Source: Prochilodus magdalenae
Taxonomy: Eukaryota > Chordata > Actinopteri > Characiformes > Prochilodontidae
Assembly: GCA_024036415.1 (NCBI GenBank)
Contig: JAMWET010006573.1
Span: 535,001 to 599,000, forward strand
Reading direction: 5' to 3'
DNA length: 64,000 nt
Part shown: positions 1 to 11,127 of the stretch, one piece after another
How positions within the stretch are numbered: position 1 is the first letter of the stretch
Layout: every line of letters starts with the position of its first letter
Notes under the pieces: generated by a model
The model's database searches: none
Told to the model about the DNA's origin: nothing
What the model saw: the letters and a program-made list of their open reading frames with translations, nothing else
Program-made: the position numbers and the translations under genes

Positions 1-400
1 GTTACACTGAAGCAGCAGATTGATTTAGGTGGTGCTACAGCTCCAACCGGAACTATGAGGTGGAAATCGAATCTTCCTGTTTCACCTTAAATGGTATTTA
101 CATTCTGGCACTGACATTAAGCTTCTTGTTTGCCAGCTTACTGCTATAATTTACTTGTTCCACCTTAAATGATGTAGCACTGACAATTTGGCACTGAATT
201 TTAGTTTCCCATTCCACCTTAAATGGTGCAGCTGTTACATACTGGCACTTACATTCAGATGCTTGTTTGCCTGCTTCTTACCAGCCCCAATTTTCCTATT
301 CCACCTTAAATGTTGCAGCAGTTATTAGAAGACATAATGACGTAAGATGGCATAATGACATCCTCACCTCCTCCATCCCATCTCCACTGGAGGAAGAATG
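1..400. repeat. Array of four TTCCACCTTAAATGG-type motifs
   Basis: The motif TTCCACCTTAAATGG, or a close variant, occurs at about 81, 158, 212 and 299. Between copies, stretches reading CTGGCACTGACATT and CTTGTTTGCC also recur, near 106, 190 and 243. The same motif returns at 6959, 47784 and 57839, so it belongs to a dispersed family and not just a local tandem array. No coding potential is seen. The class is unknown; at 6.96 and 47.8 kb the motif is present in inverted form, which suggests a foldback element. Confidence 0.55.
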
Positions 401-525
401 GATCATTGAGAGTAAGAGAGATGATAGTGGATGATTTGTTGTTATTATCAGTCTCATTGATGCTCCTACAAATATTTAAAAACTGTTTGGCTGCTACTGG
501 TGAAGAAGGTTCAACCTGCTAAACA

Positions 526-848
526 TGAGTGAGTGAGTGAGTGAGTGAGTGAGTGAGTGAGTGAGTGAGTGAGTGAGTGAGTGAGTGAGTGCGTAAGGGG
601 TGAAGGTGGTAAGTGAGTGAGTGAGTGAGTGAGTGAGTGCGTAAGGGGTGAAGGTGGTAAGTGAGTGAGTGAGTGAGTGAGTGAGTGCGTAAGGGGTGAA
701 GGTGGTAAGTGAGTGAGTGAGTGAGTGAGTGAGTGAGTGAGTGAGTGAGTGAGTGAGTGAGTGCATAAGGGGTGAAGGTGGTAAGTGAGTGAGTGAGTGA
801 GTGAGTGAGTGAGTGAGTGAGTGAGTGAGTGAGTGAGTGAGTGAGTGA
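526..848. repeat. (GTGA)n array with an interspersed 22-bp unit
   Basis: Tetranucleotide GTGA repeats fill this stretch. They are broken at four places by a nearly identical non-GTGA unit that begins GCGTAAGGGGTGAAGG (first base A in the last copy). Regular re-use of the interruption means the array grew in part by duplicating a larger block. The minus strand is open as Leu-Thr-His-Ser repeats, which is an artefact. Confidence 0.95.
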
Positions 849-1552
849 TTGAGCTATGCTAACAGGGGTTCCTTTCTGGCAATACCGTCTCTAGCCTAAT
901 GTCTCTTGGATGATCCCTCCTTCTGGAAGATGTGGTGGTGATGTACATGATGCCTCACCCTCCCAGCTTGGTTGTGCTGTGTTTTAGCAGAGACCGAGCT
1001 AACTAGATTCGACTACAGTGGAGGCAAAGTAAAGGAAAACAAACAAACAAGACAAGCTCAAATTTAAAAGCTGAATTTAATGCAGGTTTACAGCAGATTC
1101 CACTCACATGACGTGGAACGGTAACAGCCAGTGAAATCCATGTGGTAGAGGACTTGCGGACAGCCCAGCAGGCTGTTCATTACATTAAAAAACCTGAGTA
1201 GATTTCAGGTCAGTGTTTAGACGCACCCTTTCATTCTTCCTCCTGTGCTTTGGGTTTGTGAATTGAGTTGGCAGGTACATATGTAGGGTAGTAATTGGAT
1301 GGCTAGAGACGCAGGTGTGGAAATGGGACTGTTATTCCTGATGCTCGCTTCTTGGCAGTCTATATTGAAACCTCCTGTTTAAGTGTGCATGTGTGTGGGT
1401 TTTCCTGCAGTGTTAGGACCAAACTACTCCATAGAAAACCACATAAAACAAGGCTAATCCTGTCAGTCACTGCAAAGTGGTCTAGACCTTGTAAAACAGG
1501 ACATGACAAAAATACAGGCATGTACACATACATAATTCATATAAGACGTAAT
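849..1552. other. No recognised feature
   Basis: Mixed-composition sequence with only short frames. Nothing recognisable was found as gene, RNA or repeat. Confidence 0.5.
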
Positions 1553-2291
1553 ATACACTCATCAATAAAAGAAAAGCTGCACCCAGAAGGAAGTGTGGGA
1601 CTGCAGTGCTGTTGGGAAGGAAGATAAAGGTTACCAGGAACAATACATGATGGTAAATTTAGACTGATATGGGGAATATTTATTGAGCTACACATACAGA
1701 AGTAGTGTCTCTCAGTAGGGTGCCTGCTAACACAACATGCCAGACGTCTCGGCATGGAGTTCTAGAGGTTCCTAATGGTGTCCTGTGATAATCCACCCCA
1801 TGCAGCTTGAATATTCCCACAAAGGTTGTGCAGGTGGTGCAGTAGGGGTGGAGGTGGAGTGATACCAGGCCTTCTTGACATGTGATGCGTAACAACAAAC
1901 CATTCATCTTGGTGCCTCCACACGGATTCGTTAGTCACCTCCACCAAGACAAAGCAGGCCTGAAGATGACCCGCTGCCATATTTGACTTTTTACGACACC
2001 ATTGAAGTCTTTGGTGACGTTGACGTGGTGTTAAGGACAGTCTTCGTAACGGTCTGCGTATATGTAGTCCTGGGTGGTGCTGGCCCTAACAGGATGACTC
2101 ATGGAGGCATCACTGCTCACTGAATGTCTTCAATCGTGGCTGTTGGGTCTGTCAGATAAGGCCGTCCTTGCTTACATCACATGTATGGTCAAGTGTGAAG
2201 AGTCATTAGCGTGTCTCACAATGTCAAACTTACGCACCAAGTTTCATTCCTGTCGGTGGATTCCTTCTGGGTGCTTGCTGGGTAGTCGCTA
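1553..2291 (-). mobile_element. Tc1-like family 1 relic, copy a
   Basis: Read on the minus strand this is an internally deleted Tc1-like element. The terminal region at 1553-1640 carries GCACCCAGAAGGAA, and a related inverted copy ends near 2291. A transposase C-terminal piece resembling NLYNSMPRRLA lies near 1700-1800, and a piece that in sister copies reads IFSDES lies near 1935-1960. The protein is frameshifted and lacks most of the region between the first catalytic Asp and the C-terminus. At least six other copies in the window show the same structure (14.8, 24.9, 26.7, 47.5, 50.0 and 54.5 kb). Confidence 0.7.
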
Positions 2292-2573
2292 TTATTTTTA
2301 TTAGTATTATTAGGCATTGTTAATTTTATGCCCTGGCAATGAATTAAAACACACATATTTGCATGTACACGTGTGTGTACGGACTCTGTGCCTGCGTGCA
2401 CACGACGCCTCATTAGCTGTGAACATTCTGAAATCCATTCAGAACAATGCCTGCTGACTGCCAGCATGTCGTCTGCTGCTCAGGTGTGAAGTGAATTTAT
2501 GTTGCTGATATTGGAGTTGAGTCCCTGCCAAGCCGTACAGCAGCAGCAGGCAGTTTCAGCAAAAGGCAGCCTG

Positions 2574-2782
2574 GCCTGAAGAACCCTAACCCCTGCAGAA
2601 CCACCCGATCCCACTGTCGTCTTCAGCCAACCTCTTATTTCAGAGGCTGTGCTCTTCACAAAAGACCATACGGGCTGAGAAACGTTTGTGAACTGACAGC
2701 CTCGGGAACAGCGCAAGCCTGAAGAACCCTAACCCCTGCAGAACCACCCGATCCCACTGTCGTCTTCAGCCAACCTCTTATT
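2574..2782. repeat. Perfect 66-bp direct repeat, 143 bp apart
   Basis: Bases 2574-2639 and 2717-2782 are identical over 66 bp by eye. Between them lies a short segment that includes AACGTTTGTGAACTGAC, which already resembles the minisatellite that follows. The pair looks like a recent local duplication at the edge of the array. Confidence 0.9.
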
Positions 2783-3830
2783 GCCTGAACGGTTTAGTGA
2801 ACAGACTGATCGGTTTTGTGAACTGACTTCACGGGTTAGTAAACTGACCATACAGTTTAGTGAGCTGACAATACCGTTTGTGAACTGACCGCTTGGTTTA
2901 TTAAACTGACCACACAGTTTGATCACACAGTTAACATGAACTGACTGATTGGTTTAGTGAACTGCCTGCAAGGTTTATTAAACTGACCACACAGTTTAGT
3001 TAACAGACTGCTTGGTTTTATGAACTGACCACACGGTTTAGTGAGCTGCCCATATGGTTTAGTGAGCTGATCACACAGTTTAGTGAACAGACTGCTTGGT
3101 TTTATGAACTGACCACAAGGTTTAGTGAGCTGATCACACAGTTTAGTGAACAGACTGCTTGGTTTTATGAACTGACCACACGGTTTAGTGAGCTGATCAC
3201 ACAGTTTAGTGAACAGACTGCTTGGTTTTATGAACTGACCACACGGTTTATTGAGCTGCCCACATGGTTTAGTGAGCTGATCACACAGTTTAGTGAACAG
3301 ACTGCTTGGTTTTATGAACTGACCACACGGTTTAGTGAGCTGCCCACATGGTTTAGTGAGCTGATCACACAGTTTAGTGAGCTGATCACACAGTTTAGTG
3401 AACATACAGCTTGGTTTCATGAACTGACTGATTGGTTTAGTGAACTGCCTGCAAGGTTTATTGAAATGACCACACAGTTTAGTGAACAGACTGCTTGGTT
3501 TTGTGACCTGACCACTCGGTTTAGTGAACTGCCCACATAGTTCAGTGAACTGAATGCTTGGTTTTCTAAATAGACTGCTCAGTTTTATGAACTGACGACT
3601 AGGTGTAGTGAACTGATCACATAGTTTAGTGAACTGATCACACAGTTTAGTGAACTGACTGCTTGGTTTCATAAACTGACTGATTGGTTTAGTGAACGGC
3701 CTGCACGGTTTGGTGAACTGACCACTCGGTTTAATGAACTGACTGCACACTTTAGTAAACTCACCACTTGGGTTTAGTGAACTGACCACACAGTTTAGTG
3801 AATGATCACATGGTTTAGTAAACTGTAGTT
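2783..3830. repeat. 21-bp minisatellite (TTTAGTGAACTGA type), about 50 units
   Basis: Tandem units of about 21 bp are built around GGTTTAGTGAACTGACCAC. Between 3016 and 3410 units group into 63-bp and 84-bp blocks that alternate TTATGAACTGACCACAC, TTAGTGAGCTGATCACAC and TTAGTGAACAGACTGCTT variants. Because the unit is a multiple of three, the minus strand is open for 288 codons (2923-3789) with a seven-residue period. I treat that frame as an artefact: it has no domain and its composition follows the repeat. Confidence 0.92.
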
Positions 3831-3837
3831 CTACAGT

Positions 3838-4200
3838 TCTACAGTTGAAGTCTCTGTATACTTTATTACCCTGTTCTTCAATGCTCAGGACCCCTAGAGG
3901 ACCACCACAGAGCAGGTATTGTGTGAGCTGTGGATCATTCTCAGTACTGTAGTGAAACTGACATGATGGTGGTAGTGGGGTGTTAGTGTGTGATGTGCTG
4001 ATGTGGGTAGATAAGATACAGCAGTGCTGCTGGACATCTCATTCCCTCTGCTGGACTGAGAATCATCCACCCAACAGAGCTATCCAGTCACCCCATCCTG
4101 TGGACAGTGCTGAGAATGATCCACCACCCACATAATACCTGCTCTGTGATGGTCCCGTAGGGGTCTGACCATTGAAGAACAGGTTCACAAACAAACTATT
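3838..4200. mobile_element. Foldback MITE, copy a
   Basis: The left part has CTGTTCTTCAATGCTCAGG, CACAGAGCAGGTATT and GGATCATTCTCAGTACTG. The right part has the inverse order, with CAGTGCTGAGAATGATCC, AATACCTGCTCTGTG and GACCATTGAAGAACAG. The element is therefore a large inverted repeat, like a palindromic MITE common in fish genomes. Related partial copies are at 35.57 kb and 43.2 kb. There is no coding capacity. Confidence 0.75.
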
Positions 4201-4998
4201 GGACTGAGAATCGCCCACCAACCAAAACCATCCAGCCAACAGCATGCTGTGGGCAACTTCCTCCAACTCTAACAGAATGGCTTTATAATTCATTGTAAAG
4301 GCAGAAGATGTGACTGGAGCATAAATGGATAAACTGGAGCATGTGTATGTAAATGTAATGCATTCCATAACAGCCTAGGTAATTATGTATGCCATATGGC
4401 ATAATGAAGTCTTAGCTTCTAAGAGCACTGATCACTCTTTTACATCTTTGTGAATGTAAGTAAAAGGACAGAGGAAGCTGTTTCTTCTAACTGGGAGCAT
4501 ATGGTCCTATATGTCTATAGAGCAATCCAGCCCGTGAGGATATATTGACTAAGGCTGAAGCTGCTACATGCGAGCTCTGGCTGATTGAGTGTGCTCCTGA
4601 TCTGCTGCCCAAGTAGCAGGAAACCTGAGCGGGTGTCAAAACGCTACAATATAAAGGGCTGCCTGAGCTCTCCACCTTACAGCTGAAGCAGTGTGGAAAG
4701 AACCTGCGAATTTACTGATGTAATGCAGTGGATGTGATCTCTTACTCCTCCTTTAGCTGGAAAGCAATTTCTTGATCTTGAAAAGTTTAGCAGGCACGAG
4801 TTTTAGGCTATATTTCATCTCTGCATTACTTTATACTGTTTTTTCTTGATTCACGCTGCTGGAGAAGTTCAGTATGTTCTTTCGGGTTCACGCTGTGAGA
4901 TCATTACCAATGCAAAATGATGGCCTCCACAGTTATTTGTGCTTGGAGTCAATGAGGGTGGGAATAAAAAGACTTCAAAAAGAAGCTGTAATGCCAGC
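4201..4998. other. Mostly unassigned; weak dispersed repeat at 4520-4690
   Basis: Bases 4540-4640 share scattered identity with 14510-14600 (GCTGCTACATGCGAGC against GTTGCTACACGCAACC, then GGCTGATTGA and a GATCT followed by a CAGGAAAC stretch). This suggests an old dispersed repeat of unknown class. Nothing else was recognised. Confidence 0.4.
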
Positions 4999-5045
4999 AG
5001 TGTACAGGCGTATGCAAAAGGTTTGGGTGCCCCTGGTCACACAGG
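4999..5045 (+). mobile_element. Solo Tc1-like terminal repeat fragment
   Basis: The stretch around TATGCAAAAGGTTTGGGTGC followed by CCCCTGGTCA resembles the terminal repeat of a fish Tc1-like element. No transposase or partner terminus is adjacent. Confidence 0.4.
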
Positions 5046-5107
5046 TTCTCAGTTTGACTGTTTGATTGTTGTACAGGCCACATTTTGTTTCCGTTTTCCA
5101 TCGTGCC

Positions 5108-5520
5108 TGTTTAAGGTGGTAGTGACTTTTGGCTCCTGCAGATGGCGCTGCACGAGGATAACGGGTCTATAAACGGGTGACAGGATGCATAGATTTGGAG
5201 GAGGTGGTGCAGTGCAGTTAATGTCTCGTTCCATGTGTGGAAAATGGCTCCAAAGCAGATGTTAATGCCTGGCAAAAAGGAGTGACTGCATTTGGGTGTG
5301 CCAAAGACCATAGTGTGAAGGAGTAGCTGAATCTGCAGGTGTATGGAAGGTGTATTTTACCAGCAGTGGCTAAAATCAGGCTCAACTGTGCAATCCTTTG
5401 ATTTAAGAGTGTCTGAACATTGATGTGGCCTACGTCTAGAAACTTGTCCAGTCCGTGTCAAATCCAATCACAACTGTTACTGGTGCTCATGAAGGTACTA
5501 CACGCTATTAGGTGCGGTTC
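5108..5520 (+). mobile_element. Tc1-like family 2 relic, copy a
   Basis: The element starts with TGTTTAAGGTGGTAGTGAC and a TATA-like TCTATAAACG. It then encodes frameshifted pieces of a transposase N-terminal helix-turn-helix (KDHSVKE-type) joined to a piece of the C-terminus. The catalytic middle is absent. Six other copies in the window show the same join (8.25, 32.7, 45.4, 51.5, 55.5 and 60.5 kb). Confidence 0.7.
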
Positions 5521-5719
5521 AGTTGCTGCGTGTGTGGGCAAAGGTGCTTGATTGATATAGACACTTCAAATGGGAGTCGTGGGGGATGCCACACAGTCCA
5601 CCACCTCCAGGGTCGGCCATCCTAGTGACCCATACAGCCTGGATAAAGTGTGTGAGTTGTGCAGGCATGCATCTGATCTGCCCACCATCCAGGCCATCAC
5701 TCTCCAACAGCAGGTGCCC

Positions 5720-6060
5720 TCAGCCCTCTGTCAGGGACCCTGACCTAGCCTAGTATGGGGCAAGCTTGTCTAAGACTAAGCTGTAGAATATTCTGGAAGA
5801 TCACAAAGAATCCTACAGTGACATCTAGGATCTTCAGGCTTCTCCTACATTGGTCCAAAGAAAGAAAGAAAGAAAGAAAGAAAGAAAAAAAACATCGCCA
5901 CTATGAAACATGTTGGTGGTGGTAGTATCCCTGTTTGGGGGACCATGATGATGCAATGGGGCCAGGACAACTGACGGAGCTATAAATTTGTGATTGTATC
6001 AAAATTCTACAGGAGAATGTTAGAACATCCATCTGTGAACTGGACCTCAAAAAAAGATGA
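5720..6060 (+). mobile_element. Tc1-like transposase relic with a glycine-rich box
   Basis: Bases 5903-5945 translate approximately as KHVGGGSIPVWG, matching the KHGGGS.MVWG box of Tc1/mariner transposases. An (AAAG)n tract at 5861-5886 and stop codons break the frame. Upstream CTTCAGGCTTCTCCTACATT and downstream ATTCTACAGGAGAATGTTAG belong to the same decayed element. Confidence 0.5.
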
Positions 6061-6957
6061 ATCCCACAGACAGACAACGAGCCCCCAAAACCCCAAGTCT
6101 TGCAAACTGTGCCATAAGTGATTCTGGGAGCTTTGCTGTAAGCTTGCCTCAGCTCTGTGGTCTGAACGGACTAAAGCAGGTCAGCAAGATATACTGGAGA
6201 CTAATTGGAGCCTATTTCAAGAGAAAGCGGGGCAATCGGCCAGTTACATATTACAGTAGTCTGGTGTAGTAGTTATGTAAGCATGAACTTGTTTCTGGAA
6301 TGTTTCTCAATTGGTGCAGTGGAGTCTTACGGATATTACTGACACTCAGATGGTAAGCTAGCATCCACTCAAGCCTTTACCAAGGATAGAATCTGGAACC
6401 TCATTAAAATACCCTTTAAAGGCAAGACAACAGGCGTAAACATAGATTTATGGTGAACTGGTCAACTGCAAGACTTTGACTAATTTTTTTTCGGTTTTTG
6501 TTTCAGATTACCGGAAAAGTACAAAATACCTTTTAGAAGTTTATTTTTCTACCCAGAAAACGTGGGATTTACACCTAAGCATTAAATTACATTGGCTGGT
6601 GTCAATCTAAGGCCCAGTCCTGTTTCTCATTTATACCCCTACCCTTTGTTTTCAGGTGCAACTTACTAAAGTACACAGGTAGTGGTTTAAATCTTCCCCC
6701 AGTGAAATGGTGAATGAGACAACCCTTTAAGAATCGGATACTGCATCAGTTGTTATAAGCGGCTATGTAAACAGACAAAAACCATGGACTTCAGTTTTAC
6801 ACATGAATCAATCAATCTAACGAGTCACTGAATTAACAAGATGACTTCATTAACAGGCTGCTACAGGTGCTCTGTCTGCAGTTATGGCAGATGAGGGTAA
6901 AGTTCAGCTCACATTTAGTTCTGTAGCTTTTTTACCATCAGCTTTATTATCAAATTT
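6061..6957. other. No recognised feature
   Basis: The longest frame is 70 codons on the plus strand and has no recognisable motif. No repeat unit is apparent. Confidence 0.5.
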
Positions 6958-7030
6958 CCATGTTCCACCTTAAATGGTGCAGCAACCTCAGGTACCAGAA
7001 CATAACTGCTGCACCATACAAGGTGGAACG
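6958..7030. repeat. Short inverted repeat of the TTCCACCTTAAATGG family
   Basis: TTCCACCTTAAATGGTGCAG at 6963 is followed by an inverted partner ending CTGCACCATACAAGGTGGAA near 7028. The arms are about 24 nt with a few mismatches. This is the most compact foldback form of the family seen at 1-320. Confidence 0.65.
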
Positions 7031-8109
<1,079 letters not shown>

Positions 8110-8250
8110 ATATTACTATTACTGTCTGAAACCACACAAGCTAGTCTAGTTGACTGGCTTCATAGATCAAAGTGCAAAGCTTAAGTTTAGGCACCAAACA
8201 TGTGCAGTCTGGTTATATAGGCTCCCAGGATAAAAATGAGTTGCCTTGTT

Positions 8251-8680
8251 TGTTTAAGGTGGTAGTAACTTCAGGCTCCTGCAGATGGCACTGCACAAGG
8301 ATCATGGGCCTATAAATACCTGTGGGGTGTGACATTATAGTGCAGTGAACGTCTCATTCCATGTGTGGAAAATGACTCCAAAGCAGATAATAATTGGAGT
8401 GGCTGCCTTTGGGTGTGCCAAAAACCCTAGGGTGAAGGATGTAGCTGAATCTGAAGTTGTAGTGAAGCTTGTGGTAATATAGGTCTACCAGCAGTGGCTA
8501 AAATCCCAGTCTACAGGGAATTCTCCTTGGAATTGTGCCAGGGAAGACATGCACCAAATCTGGCCCCACTGACCAATTCTTTGATGCCAGATAGTCTGAA
8601 AAATTGATGTGGCCTACATCTAAGTCCAGTCACAGCTGTTATTGGCTTTCATGTATGTATTACACACTATTAGGTACTTT
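8251..8680 (+). mobile_element. Tc1-like family 2 relic, copy b
   Basis: It begins TGTTTAAGGTGGTAGTAAC, has TATAAATACCTGTGGGG about 60 bp in, and carries the same N-terminus to C-terminus deletion join as copy a. It ends near CACACTATTAGGTAC. The coding frame is broken by stops and indels. It lies immediately before a member of a different Tc1-like family. Confidence 0.7.
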
Positions 8681-8701
8681 TTTTCTCATCCAGAGACTTT
8701 A

Positions 8702-9106
8702 CACAGTCCAGCCACATTATTATGACCTACTTTAATAGCAGATGTGTGTAGCTAATGAAGGAAGTCAGTCGTGTTGTGAGCTGGGATGGTGGGTATGAAT
8801 CCATCCTTGCAGTTCATGTACTCCCATACATACTGATTGTCCTCCCCGGGGTGGATGGGATCCTCCAGCAAGACAAGTTTACATATAACATGGCCAGAAA
8901 CGTCCAACAGAGCATGACCTAGACTTCCAAGTTCTGCCCTGGACCCCTAATTCCCCAGACTTTAACTCAACTGAGAATCTTGCCATCAGCATGGCTGATG
9001 TAACAACGAACCAGGACCTTATTGAATCACTCCCAGTCTGTCCATGCTGCACATGGTGGTTCCTCTGGCTATTATCTGGTGGTCATAATAATGTGACCTG
9101 ACTGTG
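8702..9106 (+). mobile_element. Deleted Tc1-like element (family 4), copy a, 405 bp
   Basis: Terminal inverted repeats begin CACAGTCCAGCCACATTATT on the left and, reverse-complemented, CACAGTCAGGTCACATTATT on the right. TA flanks both ends (8700-8701 and 9107-9108). The interior encodes a transposase C-terminal remnant: a frame with CQQD-like ARNVQ.S.T text, then PNSPDFNSTENL, a decayed form of the SPDLNPIE motif that holds the catalytic Glu. It is non-autonomous. Confidence 0.72.
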
Positions 9107-9528
9107 TATTTAAGGTAATTTCGCAGAATTATGATTTTATAGCTTCCAGCCCTTAGTTGCATTGCCTGTTATGATATACCCTATATTTTCTGATGTGTTG
9201 ATGTGTGTGTATGGTAGATATGTTGGTATTGAGGAATATAATTAGGAAACATAGTGTTCTTTATCATTTTGCAATATGGTACAAGACTCGCCATCTGGAA
9301 CCAGCGTGGTGTGATATTTAATCGTGGTGTAGACGTTAGAATTCATTACGGAGCAGCACGGAGAGCTCTGAGGTTAGGAAGTACTCCTCACAGAGCTGTA
9401 ACTCTCTCTGCTGATGAGGAATGGACCCTTGTCCCTTATCATTCCGCATGAAGTGGTGTGAGTCCGGGAACACAGATCAGAGTGAGGCAGTGGGCAGGAG
9501 TTGCTTCAAACTATCTTAGAATATTTTA
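9107..9528. other. No recognised feature
   Basis: A 65-codon plus-strand frame at 9254-9451 has no recognised domain. No repeat was found. Confidence 0.45.
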
Positions 9529-10554
9529 CAGTTTTTCTTGATTGCTTACACACATTTTCTGAAAGCATACCTCATACTCTCAGAACTCTACACACAAATC
9601 AAAAAACACACACACAATGGGCAAAACCCCTCAATTCTCCTGCAAAATGAAACTTTACATTCAAAACTATTTATCTCTTCTCAAAGTGGTATTTTGTTTT
9701 TAGATGACACACACAAACCATCATATGAATAGACATTTATAAGAACCAGTTGGACACTGATGTGCTCAATGTAAAACACTATGATGAATGGAAAACACTT
9801 CTTCTCCACTCATCATAATGACACTTACTACAGAGAGTACATACATAAGTGTGTTGTAAACTATTTTAGAATATTGTTTTCATACTTGGAACACACAAAT
9901 ACTCGGTAACTAATATATTTTATTTTTCCCACCAAAACAATGTACAGTGTACATCCCAACCAACAGAAAGCTGCACGTACAGTGGTCTACATACAAAACA
10001 AGAAAAGAATTTACTGTACACAGTTACAGTAAAACAAAAAAAACTAAAAAAAAACTCTCTCCTGTTTTGGTCTGGCCACAGCACCTCATCCACATCACAA
10101 GCAATGCTTTCCCTGGCCAAGCATGGCAAATCCAGCCATGAAAAGCATCAACTGCTATATCTCCACATGTGTCTGCCTCTGTTTCCAATGTTGGCATCCA
10201 TTTCTCCAAAACAGAAGAGCTCACCTGTTGCCCTTTTATGCTAAAGCTCTGATTGGTAATTGTAAACCTGTGTGACATGTGTTAGCTCATGTGATGAGTC
10301 AGTGTGCATAGTAGGGCAATTAACTTTAGAATTTTGAATATCAGTGTGTTCCTTGTAAAAAACTTTGTGATAAATGCAGAAAATTGTGTGTAGTGTTTTA
10401 AAAAAGTGTGTTTAGAACTGCTATTTGAGTGTAAAGCAGGAATTGTGCTTGTAGTTTGGCAGAATTGGTTCAGGGGGTTGGTGCATGAGTTACATGTTGT
10501 GGTCATTGTGTCTCAAGTACCAGTATTTGCGTGTAAACAATAGAGAAAAAACTG
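9529..10554 (-). mobile_element. Deleted IS630/Tc1/mariner-type element, 1026 bp
   Basis: The ends are CAGTTTTTCTTGATTGCTTA on the left and, reverse-complemented, CAGTTTTTTCTCTATTGTTT on the right. TA flanks at 9527-9528 and 10555-10556. On the minus strand two overlapping frames (10024-10278 and 9920-10129) give WICHAWPG and then CLARESIACDVDEVLWPDQN. I associate these with the C-terminus of a fish mariner-like transposase (CLA.ENIACDVDE.LWPD). The catalytic core was not found, so this is a deletion derivative. Confidence 0.65.
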
Positions 10555-11127
10555 TAAATCTCTAAACTGTAAATTTCTATATTACAAAATAAACATAGTA
10601 GTCTGTAGTGTAGCACTGCTGTATAAATCCTGAACTCTGATCATGGTACAAAATAAAAGCTGGTTTTTAACCCCAGTGTTTAAAACCCAGTTACTGTAAT
10701 TAAATAAGTGTTATTTTGTGTTATTTTTTAAACACCGATGTATGAAAAAGATGTATGAATGAAGTAATTTAATAGAGTAAATCTTTATCTGATATTACAG
10801 CTTCCTTGTTCTCATAGTCATGTGTCTGTATGGTCTTTAATGCACAGTGTGCTGAGACCCTGCATAGTACAGGAACCACTGAACACCTAAAGAGCACTGA
10901 ATCTGCTTTCAGTAATAGAGGTGTGTGTATGTGTGTGCGTGCGTTTTGTGGGGGGATGGGGGTCTGGGTCGCTGTTGGCTAGCCTTTCCCTTTGATGTTC
11001 CACTTGAGTGACTTTCATTTCTATTTTTTTGGGGGGGGGGTTTGATGAAGAGCATGAAAGGAAGCCTCTCCTGGCCTAAAGAGCTCGTGTTGTTCAGATA
11101 TTCACAGCCTTGATTCACACCTGACTG
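10555..11127. other. Unassigned; contains a G10 run
   Basis: No gene was recognised. A run of T followed by ten G residues lies at 11033-11042, and a (TG)n-like stretch begins near 10920. Confidence 0.5.

Noticed and set aside
2923..3789. Minus-strand frame of 288 codons
   Set aside because: Artefact of the 21-bp minisatellite. The seven-residue period follows the DNA repeat exactly.
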